The position numbers and the translations under genes are program-made. Shown here in pieces: positions 1 through 8,900 of a DNA stretch of 64,000 nucleotides. Each line of letters begins with the position of its first letter. The first letter of the stretch is position 1. This DNA is from Maniola hyperantus. Taxonomy: Eukaryota > Arthropoda > Insecta > Lepidoptera > Nymphalidae. The notes below the pieces were generated by a model. The model was not told the DNA's origin. It worked only from the letters and a program-made list of their open reading frames with translations, and did no database searches. The stretch is from the NCBI RefSeq assembly GCF_902806685.2, contig NC_048546.1, forward strand, positions 3,782,001 to 3,846,000, given 5' to 3'.

Positions 1-46
1 TTTTGAGGCTTGTAACTTTAAAATCAATATTTTTTTCAATGTTTCA

Positions 47-282
47 TCTAAATATATAAAAGGAAAAGGTGACTGACTGACTGACTGACTGACTGACTGA
101 CTGATCTATCAACTTACAGCTCAAACTACTGGACGGATCGGGCTGAAATTTGGCATGCAGATAGCTATTATGACGTAGACATCCGCTAAGAAAGGATTTC
201 TGAAAATTCGACTCCTAAAGGGGTGAAATAGGGGTTTGAAATTTGTGTAGTCTACGCGGACGAAGTCGCGAGCATAAGCTAG
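47..282 (+). mobile_element. Lep1-like non-autonomous Helitron
   Basis: The copy starts with TCTAAATATATAAAAGG, contains a (CTGA)n stretch at 71-102, and ends in a 'cgaagtcgcgagcataag' segment followed by CTAG|T. A TC start and CTRR end with no target duplication fit Helitron structure. The same sequence recurs, complete or broken, at about 17984, 21306, 23112, 25284, 33378 and 63900. No coding capacity is seen. Confidence 0.8.
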
Positions 283-777
283 TATATCAATAAACCTAGA
301 TAATGACGAGATTAATCGATATAATACTTAGTTTTGAGCGTGCAGTATCAAATAATGTAGTAATTACCCTCCTACGTTTGTATGAAGAAAGCACCATCCT
401 GAGCCCTCTTAATAATAAATTATAGCTCTTTGTTGACTTATTACTTAAAATAGACTGGAAATTTTAAAAAGTGTAAGATTTAAAAACTAGTCAAGTGTGG
501 GTCAGGACACATTTCAATTCAATTCAATTTAATTCAATTTCTTTATTTTGCAGAAACACACTAATTTACATAAGGTATTACAGAGTTAAACAGTAAATGT
601 TTCGCCTAGCAGTTTAAAAACTTTGTCATTATTTCTTTCTAAATGGTGGATCTCCATTAGAGAATTAAAATGAGATAGATGTATGCCCCTTAAATAAACC
701 CATCTTGTTTTAACTCTGACTTAAGTCTGAAAGTCAAAGTACACTATAGATCTTAGCCTCAGAGTTTTATATCAAAT
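283..777. other. Intronic DNA with old repeat pieces, no gene
   Basis: No open frame or splice-bounded exon is recognised. A (TTCAA)n-like LINE or SINE tail lies at about 512-540. A half copy of the foldback MITE seen complete at 56029-56178 lies at about 700-760. It is interpreted as intron of DNAJC21, because the next exon downstream starts in mid-protein. Confidence 0.5.
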
Positions 778-1025
778 ACTAGATGATGCCAGCGACTCTG
801 TCTGCGTTAATATAGGTGTTTAAAATCCCGTGGGAACTCTTCGTGTTTCCAGGATAAAAGGTACACTATGTCCTTCCCCGGGATGCAAGCTATCTCTGTA
901 CCAAATTTCATCATGGTTGGTCATGGGCAGTGGCGTGCGGGTCATAGAGGCATAAATGCACTGCTTACCCAACTTGTAATAGCTCAATGCATATTTTTCA
1001 TTATGACCTGCCAGTAAACAGGTTC

Positions 1026-1183
1026 TGTCATGTATAAAAACCTACCTACATCATTTGTTTACCTTTTTATAATAAAAAGATAATACAAGTGGGTAAGATG
1101 AAAAAATGATATTGTTGTACTGTCATGCTACTTAGCTCAATAAACACGTTCTCTGCTTAAATATCGTATTATTTAACATAATA
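1026..1183 (+). repeat. 5' LTR (about 158 bp)
   Basis: Starts TGTCATGTATAAAAACC and ends ACATAATA. It is almost identical to 5319-5475, differing by one extra A near 1100. The TATAAAA at about 1033 and AATAAA at about 1139 could serve as promoter and polyadenylation signals. It is very short for an LTR. Confidence 0.9.
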
Positions 1184-1211
1184 GTGGCGACGAGGCGCAA
1201 ATTCGATTAAA

Positions 1212-4200
1212 ATGGATCATAAAGCAGTGAAATTTGGTGAATTTAACCCTAAAATAGATATATGGGACAATTACATCGATCGATTGAAGTTTTGTTTTGA
1301 GGCTAACGGCATCATGTTGGATGGCGCAAAACGAGCCAATTTCTTTACTGTGTGTGGAGCAGAAGTTTTTGAAACATTTTTAGCTTTGATTACACCAAGA
1401 AAAGCCAGTGATGTGACATTTGTGGAAATTGAAGCTATTTTGACAAAACATTACAGCCCAAAACCAAATGAAATTTCAATGTCATACAAATTCTATACAC
1501 GGAATCAGAATACAAATGAAAATGCATCCGAATATATTGCACAGTTACGAAAAATTAGCTCTAAATGTAATTTTATGGAATTAGAACGGATGTTACGCGA
1601 CCGACTAGTGTGTGGCATGAAGGATCGTCGTCTACAGTACGAACTTTTAAAAAAAGATAACCTGCGTTATCAAGACGTCGTTGATGCCATGCTAGCAGCC
1701 GAAACGGCGGGAAAAGACTGCCACATGATTCAGTCATCTACAAGTACAGACAGCAGCTGCACAAGCTCAAACGGTGCAGCAGCCACTACAAATCAAGGTT
1801 CCTCAGTGGAAGCCATGGATATTAATGCAGTACAGACTAAGACAAACATACGACTATGTTACCGGTGTGGGGACCGTCATGGTGGGGAATGTAGATTTGT
1901 TAACGCCACTTGCCGATTCTGCAAGAAAATCGGCCACATTGAGAAGATCTGTTTATTAAAGAAGAAGTCTAAGAAGAGCATTAACTTCACCGATGATGAA
2001 ATAGCTACACACTTGAATGGCCTTTACAGTATTCAATGTGATACTAAAGTAGCACCATTTGTGGTTGAAGTTTTATTGGAAGGCATACCTGTAATACTTC
2101 AGGTGGACACAGGCGCAAGTTTCTCAATAGTCAATGAACGCACTTGGAAGAAGATTAAATGCCAAAACCTACACATCATTCTCCAACCAGTGTCACTTAC
2201 TCTACGCACATGGACAGAAACACCTGTCATGTTACTCGGCCAAACTAAGTTACAAGTTCAATACAAAGACATCAAATGTACCTTAAATATAATTGTAGCA
2301 AAAGGGGGTGGTCCCAATCTTCTGGGACGGGACTGGTTGACCCCGTTGAATATTGCACTAAATATTAATTTTATGTCGAATAGTGATCTTATGAACATTG
2401 ACAAGACAATTTCTAAATACAGTGACATCTTCAGAGATGGACTTGGCACATTTACTGGAGATCCTATTACTATACATCTAAAACCTGACGCTACACCTAG
2501 ATTTTTAAAAGCACGTCCGGTACCTTACGCTATCAAAGCTAAAGTTGAAAAGGAAATTGACCGCCTGGTGGCAGAAGGTGTACTACGGCCATTGTCCTTT
2601 TCAGAGTGGGCGACACCGGTCGTACCAATAATAAAGAAGTCAGGTGATGTCCGTTTGTGTGGAGACTATCGCAGTACTGTCAACCAAGCTACAGAGTCAG
2701 ACACTTACCCTATGCCGACAGCAAATGAGGTATTTGCTACAGTTGCAGGTGCTAAGTTTTTTACAACATTAGACCTTGATAGAGCATACACGCAAGTAAA
2801 AGTTAGTGACAGCACATCAAAAATATTAACTTTAAACACATGCAAAGGTCTTTATTCAGTTCATCGGTTACCTTTTGGAGTCAAAGCTTGTCCTGGAATA
2901 TTCCAAAGATTAATGACAGCATTGCTAGCAGGAATACACGGAGTCGCAGTTTTAATTGATGACATCATTGTGAGTGGCCCGACAATGCTTCTTATGCAAC
3001 AACGACTCGAAGCGGTTCTAAACCGTATACAGAAGGCAGGATTTCATCTTAACAAGACCAAATGTAAATTTGCTCAGGAGAAAGTTGAATTTTTAGGTTT
3101 TGTGATCAATGGAGAAGGTATACACCCCGCTCCGAGCAAAGTGGAAGCCGTCTTGAAAACACCTGAACCTAAAAGTGTACAAGAGTTACAGGCGTTTTTA
3201 GGATTATACAATTTCTATGAAAGGTTTATACCTCACAAAGCAACTTTACTGGAGCCGTTGCACAGACTCCTTGATAAATCACAAAAATGGCGGTGGACTG
3301 AACGTGAACAAGAAGCTTTCAGTAAAGCCAAACAAATGCTTACATTTAATACTACATTAGTTCATTATGATTTGAATAAACCACTAATACTCACATGTGA
3401 TAGTTCAGAATATGGTGTCGGGGCAGTGTTATCACATGTGATGGAAGACGGACAGGAACGTCCGATCGCAATGAGCTCTAGGACGTTAAATACACATGAA
3501 AGACGATACTCACAATTGGACAAAGAAGCTACCGCAATTATGTTCGGCATTAAAAAGTTCCACAACTATTTGGCTGGGAGGTCTTTTACGGTGATAACCG
3601 ACCACAAACCTCTGCTTGGAATTTTTGATCCAAAAAGACCTATGCCATCTATTTTATCGCCCCGTTTGACAAGAATCTCTATAGCATTAACGGCACACGA
3701 TTACAATATTGCTTATCGACCAGGAACTCAAATCGCCAATGCAGACGGTTTAAGTCGATGGCCTCTACCGGTGCCTGAGTTAGAAGAAGAACCTTTATAT
3801 GAAATACTTCTAATGGCAGAAAAACTAGAAGATTTTCCTTATTCTGCTGTTGAGATAGCATCCGAAACTAAAAAAGACCAAACACTCTCACGAGTTGTTC
3901 ACTTTCTACAATGTGGATGGCCAAACAAGGTTACAGATAGAAATTTACGAACCTATTGGCTACATAGAACAGAATTGTCTTTACAAGATGGCTGTGTATT
4001 ACTAGGATGTCGTGTTGTTATACCACAGCCTCTTCGACAAAACATCCTACACATGCTGCACACTACACATAACGGCATTGTCCACACAAAGGCACTGGCC
4101 CGGAGTTATGTGTGGTGGCCACAGTTGAATGAAGACATAGATGAATTGGTCAGCAATTGTGCTAGGTGCTTAGAAAATAGACATATGCCTCCAAAATCTT

Positions 4201-4775
4201 CACACGAGTGGGTCATCCCTTCAAGGCCATGGTCTAGAATTCATATAGACTTTGCAGGACCATTTATGAATAAGAATTTTTTCATAGTCGTCGATGCCTT
4301 CTCTAGATGGCCAGAAGTGTTAATGGTAAACAACACAAATTCCACAACAGTGATTCACCATTTAAGGAATTTATTTGCTACTCATGGCATATGTGAAACC
4401 CTGGTATCTGACAATGCCACTTCTTTTGTGTCCAGTGAAATGAAATCGTTTTTAGAATCCAACAAAATAAAACATGTGACATCCGCACCATACCATCCGG
4501 CCACTAATGGTTTGGCAGAACGTATGGTACAGACAGTGAAGGAAAAATTACGGAAGATGGAGGGACCATGGGAAATAAAAATTCCGAGCATGTTGTTAGG
4601 CCTACGCGTTACTCCATGCTGCACAACAAAGAAAAGTCCTGCCGAACTGTTGATGAATAGACGCCTTCGCACGCTAATGGATACCCTACACCCTGATAAT
4701 ATACAACACAGAAGAATAGAAAACCAAATCATGAATAACGCCCAACAAAAAACCAGAGAAACTAATGTGTCATAA
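1212..4775 (+). CDS. Gag-Pol polyprotein of Ty3/gypsy retrotransposon
   Basis: This 1187-codon frame encodes structural and enzymatic proteins for retrotransposition. Gag is N-terminal. Two CCHC-like knuckles lie at about residues 216-248, the second canonical (CX2CX4HX4C). The protease active site VDTGAS lies at about 298-303. The reverse transcriptase catalytic box LIDD lies at 581-584. RNase H begins near TCDSSEYG (about 728). The integrase HHCC finger is at about 947-986, and its catalytic D, D and E are near 1012, 1066 and 1102. Gag and Pol share one frame without a frameshift. The start ATG lies 28 bases after the 5' LTR. The frame is stopped by TAA at 4773-4775, although recognisable integrase C-terminal sequence continues in the same frame behind it, so this is probably a recent nonsense change or a readthrough site. 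Confidence 0.93.
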   Translation: MDHKAVKFGEFNPKIDIWDNYIDRLKFCFEANGIMLDGAKRANFFTVCGAEVFETFLALITPRKASDVTFVEIEAILTKHYSPKPNEISMSYKFYTRNQNTNENASEYIAQLRKISSKCNFMELERMLRDRLVCGMKDRRLQYELLKKDNLRYQDVVDAMLAAETAGKDCHMIQSSTSTDSSCTSSNGAAATTNQGSSVEAMDINAVQTKTNIRLCYRCGDRHGGECRFVNATCRFCKKIGHIEKICLLKKKSKKSINFTDDEIATHLNGLYSIQCDTKVAPFVVEVLLEGIPVILQVDTGASFSIVNERTWKKIKCQNLHIILQPVSLTLRTWTETPVMLLGQTKLQVQYKDIKCTLNIIVAKGGGPNLLGRDWLTPLNIALNINFMSNSDLMNIDKTISKYSDIFRDGLGTFTGDPITIHLKPDATPRFLKARPVPYAIKAKVEKEIDRLVAEGVLRPLSFSEWATPVVPIIKKSGDVRLCGDYRSTVNQATESDTYPMPTANEVFATVAGAKFFTTLDLDRAYTQVKVSDSTSKILTLNTCKGLYSVHRLPFGVKACPGIFQRLMTALLAGIHGVAVLIDDIIVSGPTMLLMQQRLEAVLNRIQKAGFHLNKTKCKFAQEKVEFLGFVINGEGIHPAPSKVEAVLKTPEPKSVQELQAFLGLYNFYERFIPHKATLLEPLHRLLDKSQKWRWTEREQEAFSKAKQMLTFNTTLVHYDLNKPLILTCDSSEYGVGAVLSHVMEDGQERPIAMSSRTLNTHERRYSQLDKEATAIMFGIKKFHNYLAGRSFTVITDHKPLLGIFDPKRPMPSILSPRLTRISIALTAHDYNIAYRPGTQIANADGLSRWPLPVPELEEEPLYEILLMAEKLEDFPYSAVEIASETKKDQTLSRVVHFLQCGWPNKVTDRNLRTYWLHRTELSLQDGCVLLGCRVVIPQPLRQNILHMLHTTHNGIVHTKALARSYVWWPQLNEDIDELVSNCARCLENRHMPPKSSHEWVIPSRPWSRIHIDFAGPFMNKNFFIVVDAFSRWPEVLMVNNTNSTTVIHHLRNLFATHGICETLVSDNATSFVSSEMKSFLESNKIKHVTSAPYHPATNGLAERMVQTVKEKLRKMEGPWEIKIPSMLLGLRVTPCCTTKKSPAELLMNRRLRTLMDTLHPDNIQHRRIENQIMNNAQQKTRETNVS

Positions 4776-5231
4776 AAGGTCATGTACAGAAACTACTCAA
4801 GCGGACCGAGATGGTTACCAGGGCAGGTTGTGGAGAAAAGCGGCCCGTCTAGCTACAGGATACAAACCGGAGATGGTGCAGTGTTAAGACGACATATGGA
4901 CCAAATAATCAAAATAAAAAACAGAGAGGAAACTCATGACAGAAATGACAAAGAAAAAGAGGATGGGTTAGAAGGAGAGATAGAAAATGACCCTGCTATA
5001 GAAATACCAAGCTCTGAGACAGGCGAAGGAGAAATAGAAAATGACCCTGATCCTATAATTGAAATACCCAGCTCAGAGAGATGGGAAGAGATATTAGGAA
5101 TACCTAAATCAGCAGAAATAGACATACCGGGGGGGAAAATTAGAACAAAACGAAATCTTCATAATAAAGTTCCATATTCTAGGCCCAGTGGTTCTAATGA
5201 GAATATTGATTGTGTTGATTTGAATGATTGA
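4776..5231 (+). CDS. Integrase C-terminal extension after in-frame stop
   Basis: This stretch is in the same reading frame as the polyprotein, directly after the TAA at 4773-4775, and its first ATG is at 4782. The beginning (RNYSSGPRWLPGQVV, then GAVLRRHMDQI) resembles the GPY/F-like C-terminal region of Ty3/gypsy integrases, which normally is part of Pol. The rest is acidic and contains two imperfect copies of an EIENDP...IEIPSSE unit. It could be translated by readthrough, by reinitiation at 4782, or not at all. Its open state argues that the stop is young. Confidence 0.75.
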   Translation, partial: KVMYRNYSSGPRWLPGQVVEKSGPSSYRIQTGDGAVLRRHMDQIIKIKNREETHDRNDKEKEDGLEGEIENDPAIEIPSSETGEGEIENDPDPIIEIPSSERWEEILGIPKSAEIDIPGGKIRTKRNLHNKVPYSRPSGSNENIDCVDLND

Positions 5232-5318
5232 TTTGTAAATTGTTTGTTTGTGTACTTAGTTATCAATTTAAGATGTTAAACTTTAATTATTGTGTATTAC
5301 TTACTTAGAGGGAAGGTA

Positions 5319-5475
5319 TGTCATGTATAAAAACCTACCTACATCATTTGTTTACCTTTTTATAATAAAAAGATAATACAAGTGGGTAAGATGAAAAATG
5401 ATATTGTTGTACTGTCATGCTACTTAGCTCAATAAACACGTTCTCTGCTTAAATATCGTATTATTTAACATAATA
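5319..5475 (+). repeat. 3' LTR (157 bp)
   Basis: Direct repeat of 1026-1183 with one single-base length difference. It is preceded by a purine tract and followed by the GGTTC target duplication at 5476-5480. Confidence 0.9.
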
Positions 5476-5603
5476 GGTTCCTACCCAACTAATGCCTACC
5501 CTGGCTTCTAACCTTGTGCACACCACTGGTCATGGGCCATGAAAAGCTGGTAGACCGACAGGCAGACAGACTTTTGCATTTATAAAATTGGTATGGATAG
5601 AAT

Positions 5604-5916
5604 CATCATCATGATCAACCCATCACCGGCTCACTACTGAGAACAGGTCTCCTCTCATAGTGAGAAGGGTTTTGGCTATAGTCTACCACGCTGGCCATGT
5701 GGGGATTGGTAGACTTCACACACCTTTGAGAACATTATGGAGAACTCTCAGGCATGCAGGTTTCCTCACGATGTTTTCTTTCACCGTTAAAGCAAGTGAT
5801 ATTTAATTATTTAAAATGCACATAACTCCGAAAAGTTAGAGGTGCGTGCCCAGGATCGAACTCCCGACCTCCGATCAGAAGGCGGACATCCTACCGACTA
5901 GGCTATCACAGCTACT
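5604..5916 (-). mobile_element. tRNA-derived SINE (family A)
   Basis: On the minus strand the head reads gctgtgatagcctagtcgg (A-box-like), followed by gagttcgatcctggg (B-box-like). The body contains 'ctccataatgttctcaaagg', and the tail ends in a gatgat run. An 8-bp duplication, gatagaat, flanks it at 5596-5603 and 5917-5924. Other copies are at 8479, 12080, 12361, 22492, 24343, 51408 and 59014. It ends only 44 bp before a DNAJC21 exon. Confidence 0.88.
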
Positions 5917-5960
5917 GATAGAATACTTGGGTACTTATTGCTACTTATTTCTATTTTCAG

Positions 5961-8900
5961 GTTATGTTTGGCTAGATCAGTACGAAATATCACAAGGCGA
6001 TAACCGTCGGATAATCAAGTTAATGGAGAAAGAAAACAATAAGATAAGGCAAAAAGCACGTAAGGAAAGAAATGAAGAGATCAGGAGGCTAGTGAGCTTT
6101 GTACGCAGAAAGGACAAGAGGGTTATTGAACATACAAAGCAGCTACAAGAAAAGGCCGAAGAAAATAAAAAGAAGGTACATTTTATCATAAATAGATACT
6201 ATTTGTGCTAATTATTTACTTGTACACATAATAGCGCCGATTCTGTTCTCTTTCCCTAAACTAAATTTAGAGTATCTGCATCTTTTTCTTTTTAGTATTG
6301 CTAAAAAAGGACAGAACATGAATTTTACTTTTAAAGACTAAATTTTAGTGCATGCTATAAACAGTAGGCTCGAGAAGAGGATGTGAATACTCTAAAATTT
6401 AGGTGTGCTCAGAATTAGTACCAATATTAATCTAATTTCATTCATGTGAAAGTGTCTATCAGTCAGTGTTTTCTTCTAATGGCTCAGCCCCTAAACTGAT
6501 CTTGATAAATTGGGCGTGGACAGGCATAAACATAGCTTACAACCTGGAGCATGACATGGGTACTTTTTATCCTGGAAAATTAAAAATCCGATGAAAACTC
6601 TTTGATTTTCCGGGATAAAAAGTAGCCTATGTCACTCTCCAGGTCTTTAACCATACCCATGCAAAAAATCACGTCAATCCGTTACTCTGTTGCGACGTGA
6701 TTGAAGGACAAAACAAACCCATTTTTGCATTTATAATAGGGGTAGTGATGTCAACAAATAAACAGCTAAAACTAATATCAAAATGAACTCTGGTACCTTT
6801 TAGGCAGAACAAGTGCGAAGAGAGAGGATAATTCAAAGGCAGAAAGAAATAGAAGAAGCAAAAAAGCAAGAAGGAGAGTCATCTTTCCTCCAGAGCGAGG
6901 AATATCAGAAGAAACTTAGTGAAATTGAGTCATTGCTGGCTGAGGAGTTTGGCATTTCCTCTGATGATGACACCATCAGTGAGGGAGGCATGGAGAGCAG
7001 TAATGAAGAAAGTTCTAAGACTGAGGAGGTACAATCCAATTTTTTTTTAAACAAGCTGCAACACCCAGTATTTGCTTGGGTGGATTGTATGGGAATATAT
7101 ATTACGCTGGCCATATACGATCAAGTTTGCAGCGTACTTGAAGTGGTGTCCACTTGACGGCGTATGGCTATCAGTTGACTGGACGCCGCTTCAAATCCGA
7201 CGGTATACTTGATCATATATCGCCAGCGTTATAGACAAAACCTCCATGCAAAATCTTAAAACTCACACACATACACATGTGTTCACCCACACACAGGTAC
7301 AATCATACACATGCCAAAAAATATCTATTCAATCTCAAAAATTGGGTATTTGCCTACTTTTGAAGTTGATAAATACTATTACTTTATTATAGTTTCAAAA
7401 ATAATGACCTACACTGAAAAAAATATTAAAATCCAACAAAGATTTACAAAGTTACAGGCATTTTAATTTTGGAGTGGGAGAGTCTTCTATCCCTTTCTCG
7501 CAAAACGAAAATTTATATGAAACCGCACGAAGCTACTATGGCATTAGTAGGTGTGACGTCAAACTGCTGTATCGCTATTTCTGTCTGATCAGAAATATTT
7601 AAATGCTTATAACTTTTTTGTTATTTGATCGATTTAATTAGTCTTTTCAGTTTACGTCATTATTTTTATTCTAGTTTATAATAAAGTAATAAAAAAATTG
7701 GAGTCAAATACCCAATTATGTTAAATATTCATTATTTCAGGTAAGCGAAACATCAAGAGCAACAAAATCATCCTCCAAAAAATCTGCAATGAAAAATCTG
7801 TATTGCTCAGCTTGCAATAAACTATTTAAGAATGTGAACTCATTCGAAAATCATGAGAACAGTAGGAAACATAAGGAAAATGTTGCTAACATGACTCTAG
7901 GTGACGATATTCAGATATCAGACCCTGGTGAAAATGATGACGTGCAGGACAGTCCTAGGAAAACTAAAGACAAAGTGAACGGTCTGACGGAGGAGGAACG
8001 TGATAACTCAACTTCAGATATTGAAGATAATGACATACGGGAAACTTTGAGTGATGATTCCGATCAAATACAGGTACTGTATTAGTTATATAACTCCCGC
8101 GAATTGCTATTGCGCTGGAACCATGTCTCATTAACATCGAAATGACGTCATTTTAACGTATATTTAAGTATAAATATACGTTATCCATCAGCTTGAAACT
8201 TCAGTCTAGTGCTGACGTCACTAAAATGGCGGCCACGCGTATTAGCAATTTGCGGGGCTTAAGTAAATAGTTATCCATAAGGCTTTGTTCACACCAAGCT
8301 GATAGTTAACCACCGATTGTGAGCACACTCACTGTGAGTCTGTCAACATGTAGTCATACTGCAATTTTGTTCACACAATACACTAGCTACGTGGCCAATC
8401 TGTGTCCGCGATGCGAAGAGTAAAACTAAATAATCGGCTGCCTAGAGTCAGTGATTATGTATAGCGTATTGTACGTTTCATCAACATGATCAACCCATCA
8501 CCGGCTCACTACAGAGCGCGGGTCTCCTCTCAGAGTGAGAAGGGTTTTGGCCATAGTCTACCACACTGGCCATGTGCGGATTGGTAGACTTCACACACCT
8601 TTGAGAACATTATGGAGAACTCTCAGGCATGCATGTTTCCTCACGATGTTTTCCTTCACCTCACGTCATTGTACGTTTAGTGTGAATGAAAAGTTGAATA
8701 TATGTATGAAAAAGCAATAAACAGCGTAATGTTTTTTATAATTTTTTAGTGTATACCTACACTTCAAGGAAATTACTAAATAATTTTAAATACATATCAA
8801 AAATTGCGTGACGGACAGGAATCGAACCTGCATCTTCTGGGTTCGCGCCCGATGCCTTGACCATTCGGCCACGGTCTCGCTTACTGCCAGTGACGAAATT

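Larger units (their letters stand above)
1026..5475 (+). mobile_element. Ty3/gypsy LTR retrotransposon, nearly intact
   Basis: The element is about 4.45 kb, with direct LTRs at 1026-1183 and 5319-5475 and a 5-bp duplication GGTTC at 1021-1025 and 5476-5480. A putative primer-binding site (gtggcgacgagg) follows the 5' LTR. A purine-rich tract (agagggaagg) precedes the 3' LTR. One long gag-pol frame contains zinc knuckles, aspartic protease, reverse transcriptase, RNase H and integrase in Ty3/gypsy order. No envelope-like frame is present. The two LTRs differ visibly only by one base in an A run, so the insertion is recent. It lies inside the hAT MITE in a DNAJC21 intron, sense to the gene. Confidence 0.93.
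928..5528. mobile_element. hAT-type MITE, split by the LTR element
   Basis: Terminal inverted repeats CAGTGGCGTGC (928) and its near complement ending CCACTG (5528) are flanked by an 8-bp duplication, GTCATGGG, at 920-927 and 5529-5536. CAG-type ends with 8-bp duplications are typical of hAT elements. Without the retrotransposon the element is about 146 bp. A complete sister copy in opposite orientation lies at 24070-24212, also with an 8-bp duplication. Confidence 0.85.
778..5595 (-). mobile_element. Helitron-like element split by nested insertions
   Basis: The left part (778-927) starts ACTAGATGATGCC and reads as the reverse complement of the 3' end of the family that is intact at 50277-50496 and 63375-63600. 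The right part (5537-5595) carries the matching 5' end (cagacagac, gcatttataa, atggatag). The two halves are separated by the hAT-like element at 928-5528. Non-coding. Confidence 0.75.

Noticed and set aside
4382..4783. 133-codon minus-strand frame in the retrotransposon
   Set aside because: Shadow of the integrase coding sequence.
5232..5318. Envelope gene of an endogenous retrovirus
   Set aside because: Fewer than 100 bases separate the last frame from the 3' LTR, so there is no room for an envelope gene. The element is an LTR retrotransposon.
1..5960. J-domain exon of DNAJC21 within the window
   Set aside because: No frame with a J-domain HPD-type motif or matching splice sites was found. 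The stretch is accounted for by repeats.
8811..8880. Possible tRNA gene on the minus strand
   Set aside because: A- and B-box-like words are present, but the acceptor stem does not pair and the stretch is inside an insertion with retroposon-type duplications. Treated as SINE.
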